Below, one piece after another: positions 60,473 to 64,000 of a DNA stretch of 64,000 nucleotides. The stretch's first letter is position 1, and the number at the start of each line of letters is the position of its first letter. The notes beneath the pieces are model-generated. The model searched no databases. It was not told the DNA's origin and worked only from the letters and a program-made list of their open reading frames with translations. This DNA is from Vitis vinifera (lineage: Eukaryota; Streptophyta; Magnoliopsida; Vitales; Vitaceae). Location: contig NC_081813.1 in NCBI RefSeq assembly GCF_030704535.1, forward strand, positions 5,789,001 through 5,853,000, written 5' to 3'. Both the position numbers and the translations under genes were made by a program.

Positions 60473-60788
60473 TGTCCCAGTGGGCCGCGGCCCACTTTAG
60501 GCCCGGCCCGACGGGCTAAAGCCCGGCCCAAGCCCGTCGGGCCCGAGCCCGACCCAAGCCTGTTTCTGGGCGGGCCGGGCCGCCCCCGTAGGCCCGCTCC
60601 TTTAAAAAAAAAACTACAAAAAGCCCGCCGGCCCGCCAGCCCGCGGGCCAAGCATTTTAGCATGGCCCAGCCTGGCCCGGTCCGTTGACCAGTCAACGGG
60701 CCCATAGGCCCGGCCCGAGCTGGGCCGCGGGCTTCCTATTTACGGCCCGGCCCGCCCCGGCCCGCCCGTTGGAGACCATTGTGTCCCA
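60473..60788. repeat. GC-rich block of CCCGGCCC-type repeats beside WDR43
   Basis: A roughly 300-bp island very rich in GC interrupts AT-rich DNA. It consists of overlapping GGCCCGGCCC, GCCCGACC, CGGGCC and TGGGCC motifs in both orientations, with one internal A9 run. It is flanked by the 7-bp direct repeat TGTCCCA (60473-60479 and 60782-60788). The copy number of motifs and the flanking repeat suggest a transposed element, possibly a hAT-type non-autonomous one, but no clear terminal inverted repeat is visible. It ends 122 bp before the WDR43 ATG and may overlap its promoter or leader. Confidence 0.6.
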
Positions 60789-60909
60789 CCACCGGCCACC
60801 CTCCTAAAACCTCTAAACCCTTGCACCGCGTTTCTCTCCGCAGCTCTTCTTTCTCCCTCTTGAACAGTTTGTTTCTTTCTCTAACTTTCTCTCTTTAATC
60901 TGCTCTGTA

Positions 60910-63543
60910 ATGGCGAGAGAGAAGAAGTTGAAGCCTGTTGTTTCGTCTTTCACTCCTGATGGGGATTTCCTCGCCATTTTATCTCCCGACGGAACAGTTA
61001 AAGTATTATTTTTTCTCTTTCTACATACATTTTTGTTTCAATTTTTGAAATGGTTTGATTTCCTTATCAATCATGGCGAAATTGTTGGAATAAATAATTT
61101 TATTTCGAAAATACAGCATTTTTTGACCTAGTTGCTGCAGGAGAGGCACATAATTCCTGAGAGAATTACTGGATTGGGAAATTATATGTTGCGGATTTAG
61201 GGTTTTATTGTATGTGTAAATGTTTTGGTATTCTTGATAGTTTTAGTTAAAGTATCAGATGGATTTTACATCAAATTAAGGGTTGCTATATGAAAGTGTA
61301 TATGGGGGTGGGGTTGGGTATGATTGAGGTTGTAGTGTTTGTCACTCGGTGCAGTTTGTTTTGATTGATGATTTAACCCTTTACAAGGGAAACCCTAAAA
61401 GAACAAACAGACTAAGACTGGAAGAACTGTCATTTTAGCTTCTTTTTCTCTAGTTTATACATAAATCTATCTAGTGGGAGCTCATTACTGAAGAAAAATG
61501 CTTGCCATGGTTTCGGAGGAAGGTGACCGTGGTCCGGGCCTAAAAAATGACCCATGCATGCAAGATAAAATTACCTTTATGTGTTTTGCATGAACACCTA
61601 TTTGCACATGGGGACTGTTGGTAGCATTCTTCCATTAGTAAATGAGTTAATGAATTGATATTATGTGTGTATTTGTTTATGCAAATCCTATTGAAACTAA
61701 TTCACAATTTTCAGATTTGGAACACAAGTTATCAAAGTCTAGTGGCAGAGTGGAAGGGGCCAGATGTGGACTCTGGTATCGGTTATTCTTGTATGACATG
61801 TAGTTTTGTTGGAAAAAAGGTAATTTCACATTCCCGGTGAAAGTGCTTTAGATTGTTAGATCTCTTTGGTTTTGGAAACTAAGGTGGAAAGTTCTTTATA
61901 CTAGATATGTGATAAATTGATTGTTTTCATTTTGGTCCTTTTAGCGTAGAAAAGAACGTGGCGCATGCTTATTATTGGCCCTTGTCACAAATGATGGAAA
62001 CATTTTGGTGGTCGATATTTTTGCTGGTGAAATGAAGTGGGAATCTTCCAGATACCATCCTGGGTATGTAAATTAACATTACATTCATTAATACTTCCAA
62101 TTTAACATTGGGTCTTTTATCCATGGATATCAAAGGGAGAGGTTGGTAGGCTGTGAAGATAACAACAGTGAAGAAGAGTCGAGCATGAACTTTGTTAGTA
62201 TGCATAATATACATTGTGAGCCCAAATCCTGTAAGCTTAAGCTTTTAGAAAAATTGGTTGTTTAAAATGATACCCATGGATCAGTTTCATTTTTGGTTGT
62301 TTCAACTTGTCTATAATTATCTTTTGTATGTTTTTTCCTTCAAAATGGTATGACTTCCAGTATACATTCTTAGCTCATCTGTTTCCCACAGAGAAATATG
62401 CATATCTTATATTTATGTTCCCTTGTATCTGTCTTTGAAGAGCTTCATTGGCTTTATGAGCACATGGGTTGTTTTATTATTTACTTCTGAAAGAGAATTT
62501 TTTTACACATGTATGCATGGTCCTGTACATTTTGACATGCTGAACATATAGATAAGTAATAATGTTGTCTCTCTTCTTTATACAGAGGAATTGTGGGGCT
62601 TTCTTTTGCAAATAAAGGGCGTATTCTTCATGTAGTGGGTACTAATGGAATGGTCTCAACATTGAAATCAGAAAATGGAGAACTTATAGGAGAGTTCAAA
62701 GCTTCAAAGAAGCCGATCTCTTCCTTAGCTTTTTCTAGCGGTCAGTAATTGAGTCATATTGATCCTTTTGAGTTTCTAACCTATTGTTGACATCATCTAC
62801 TTTCTTTTTTCCAGACGAGAAAATCTTAGCCATAGCTGGTAGCAAGATACGGGTTCTAAGCTTGGAAAATGGGAAAGAACTTTTGAAGTTCCCTGATGAT
62901 TTGGTGAGTTCACTAAATTAGGAGTTTGCTTCACATATCTGGAGAGTTCTTTTGTATGCTTGAGGTTTTCATAATTTGGATATTTTGGTATCACAGGAGT
63001 CTGTGCAGAGTATTTGGATATCTAATGATGCCAATACCATTGTTACATCTGGGTTTGGTGAGAAACATCTTCAAGTGTGGAACTGTGATTTGAATAGAAA
63101 GACTGTCAGTAAAGGGCCTGTTCTTTCCATGAAACATCCTCCAGTAGTATTTGAATGCAAGCATGGTTGGAATGAAGATGATGGTTTAGTCATCCTCTCA
63201 GTTTCCAGTTCAGGTACAGCTTATTTGTGGAATTTGAAGACCACATCAGCACAGGAGTATAATCCAACAAAGATAATGGTAAAAACTAAAGAAGCTGAAA
63301 TAGACCAGAAACACAGTGGAAGTACCAAGAAGAGTCGCACTTCTATCATTACTGCTAGATTAAATGCTTTACAATCAGATGGATGGGTGACAGCTCTTGT
63401 TTGTTATGGTTCCATTAATTCTCCTCAGTTTAATCTCTTGGAAATTAGTAACCCAGGGGAGGATATTGTTGTAGCAGCCACAGACAACATTGTGAAAACT
63501 GTTGCTGAGGCTGGGAGGGAGAATGGTGTTCTTGCAGGAAAAG
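60910..63543 (+). CDS. WDR43/UTP5-like WD40 protein, 5' part
   Basis: A nucleolar WD40 protein of the UTP-A (t-UTP) complex, which supports rDNA transcription and early 18S pre-rRNA processing. Coding exons are 60910-61002, 61715-61819, 61945-62063, 62586-62740, 62815-62903 and 62997-63543, all GT-AG with consistent phases, giving the first 369 aa. The start MAREKKLKPVVSSFTPDGDF is followed by WD-type strands (LSPDGTVKIWNT, NDGNILVVDI, GEMKWESSRYHPGG, GLSFANKGRILHVV, KILAIAGSKIRVL, HLQVWN, AYLWNLKT). An exon end at 63543 (AAAG|GTGTGA) is likely, since reading on gives only a short tail to a stop; the next exon lies past the window. WDR43 homologues are about 600-680 aa with a C-terminal Utp12 domain that is not seen here. 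The 5' leader is pyrimidine-rich with a telo-box-like CTAAACCCTT at about 60813-60822. Alternatives among WD40 proteins are less likely. Confidence 0.85.
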
Positions 63544-64000
63544 GTGTGACTACTTGTTTCCTCACTGATAGATGAAAACAAAAAGTTTCTTTAGTCACAT
63601 ATAATCATTTCTTAATTTTCTTTAGTTTTCATTTTTTATTTCAGTCTCTTTGTGTTTCTGTTTTAAGATTTGGCTGTTCTATTTACTATGGTTTTTCTAT
63701 ATCTGTTTACTCAAACAATGGATGACCATTAAACATAACCCTTTTTTCAGCATTTCTTTCTCATTTATCAGTTTTTAGCTTATTAAAATTTTGTGTCTTC
63801 TCTAGGTTAATGATTTTATCTGAAATTTGCCTTTTCTAGGCTAATGTTTTTTTTTTCTTTGCTTTGATTTATTTGAATGTACTTGTAATGTCAATCCTTG
63901 CTAGACATCTTTCTTCATGAACTGATCTGTTTGGAAATAAGAATAGTTTTGACTCTCTAGGCCTTTTGGATGATCATAAGGTTATAATTTCATTTCAACC
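63544..64000 (+). other. Probable intron of the WDR43-like gene
   Basis: T-rich sequence without coding potential follows the donor at 63544. No acceptor followed by conserved sequence was found before the window ends. Confidence 0.6.

Noticed and set aside
60457..60705. 82-residue Gly/Arg/Pro-rich frame, minus strand
   Set aside because: It is produced by the GC-rich CCCGGCCC repeats and has no coding signature.

Overview
This is nuclear DNA of a flowering plant. The evidence is AT-rich DNA, genes split by GT-AG introns, plant-type protein families (TSO1-like CXC protein, DUF1644 zinc-finger protein, CGFS glutaredoxin of the GRXS15 type), plant L1-type LINEs and dense MITE-like repeats. The repeats and gene structures look like a woody eudicot, and Vitis (grapevine) is my best guess from general resemblance. 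I could not test the species.

Layout. From 1 to 6258 lies the 3' end of a COX5b gene (+, mitochondrial complex IV); only its last three exons are present, behind a long repeat-filled upstream stretch. From 12521 to 17378 is a complete nine-exon acyl-protein thioesterase-like gene (+). It converges on a TSO1-like CXC-domain gene (-, 19309-24224), whose promoter carries an E2F-like site. From 24.5 to 34.4 kb there is no gene: an approximately 1-kb unit repeated three times, a polypyrimidine tract, and a 4.1-kb MULE-like insertion with 9-bp target duplications that holds LTR-like debris. PWP2 (+, 34604-46531) is complete in seven coding exons; its fourth coding intron holds a nearly intact 5.8-kb LINE and a second LINE fragment, both antisense. 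A GRXS15-type monothiol glutaredoxin (-, 48996-52738, six coding exons) follows, with an antisense LINE 3' fragment in its first coding intron. A DUF1644 gene (-, 54943-55563) has a 5' leader intron. Its promoter region lies inside a roughly 2.4-kb segment that is repeated in tandem (56.0-60.4 kb), each copy ending in an array of hairpin repeats. After a 300-bp GC-rich block, a WDR43/UTP5-like gene (+, from 60910) runs off the right edge.

How they relate. Plant genes are independent transcription units, so no operon is implied. Even so, PWP2 (UTP-B subcomplex) and WDR43/UTP5 (UTP-A subcomplex) both act in the nucleolar small-subunit processome, and they lie 14 kb apart on the same strand. COX5b and GRXS15 are both mitochondrial. 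Near the starts of PWP2, GRXS15 and WDR43 there are telo-box-like and/or TGGGCC/T site-II-like motifs, which are common in plant ribosome-biogenesis and mitochondrial genes.

No tRNA, rRNA, CRISPR or viral gene was recognised. The unusual structures are the duplicated promoter segment with its hairpin arrays, the GC-rich block beside WDR43, the MULE-like element, and the young LINE with only three nonsense changes in ORF2.
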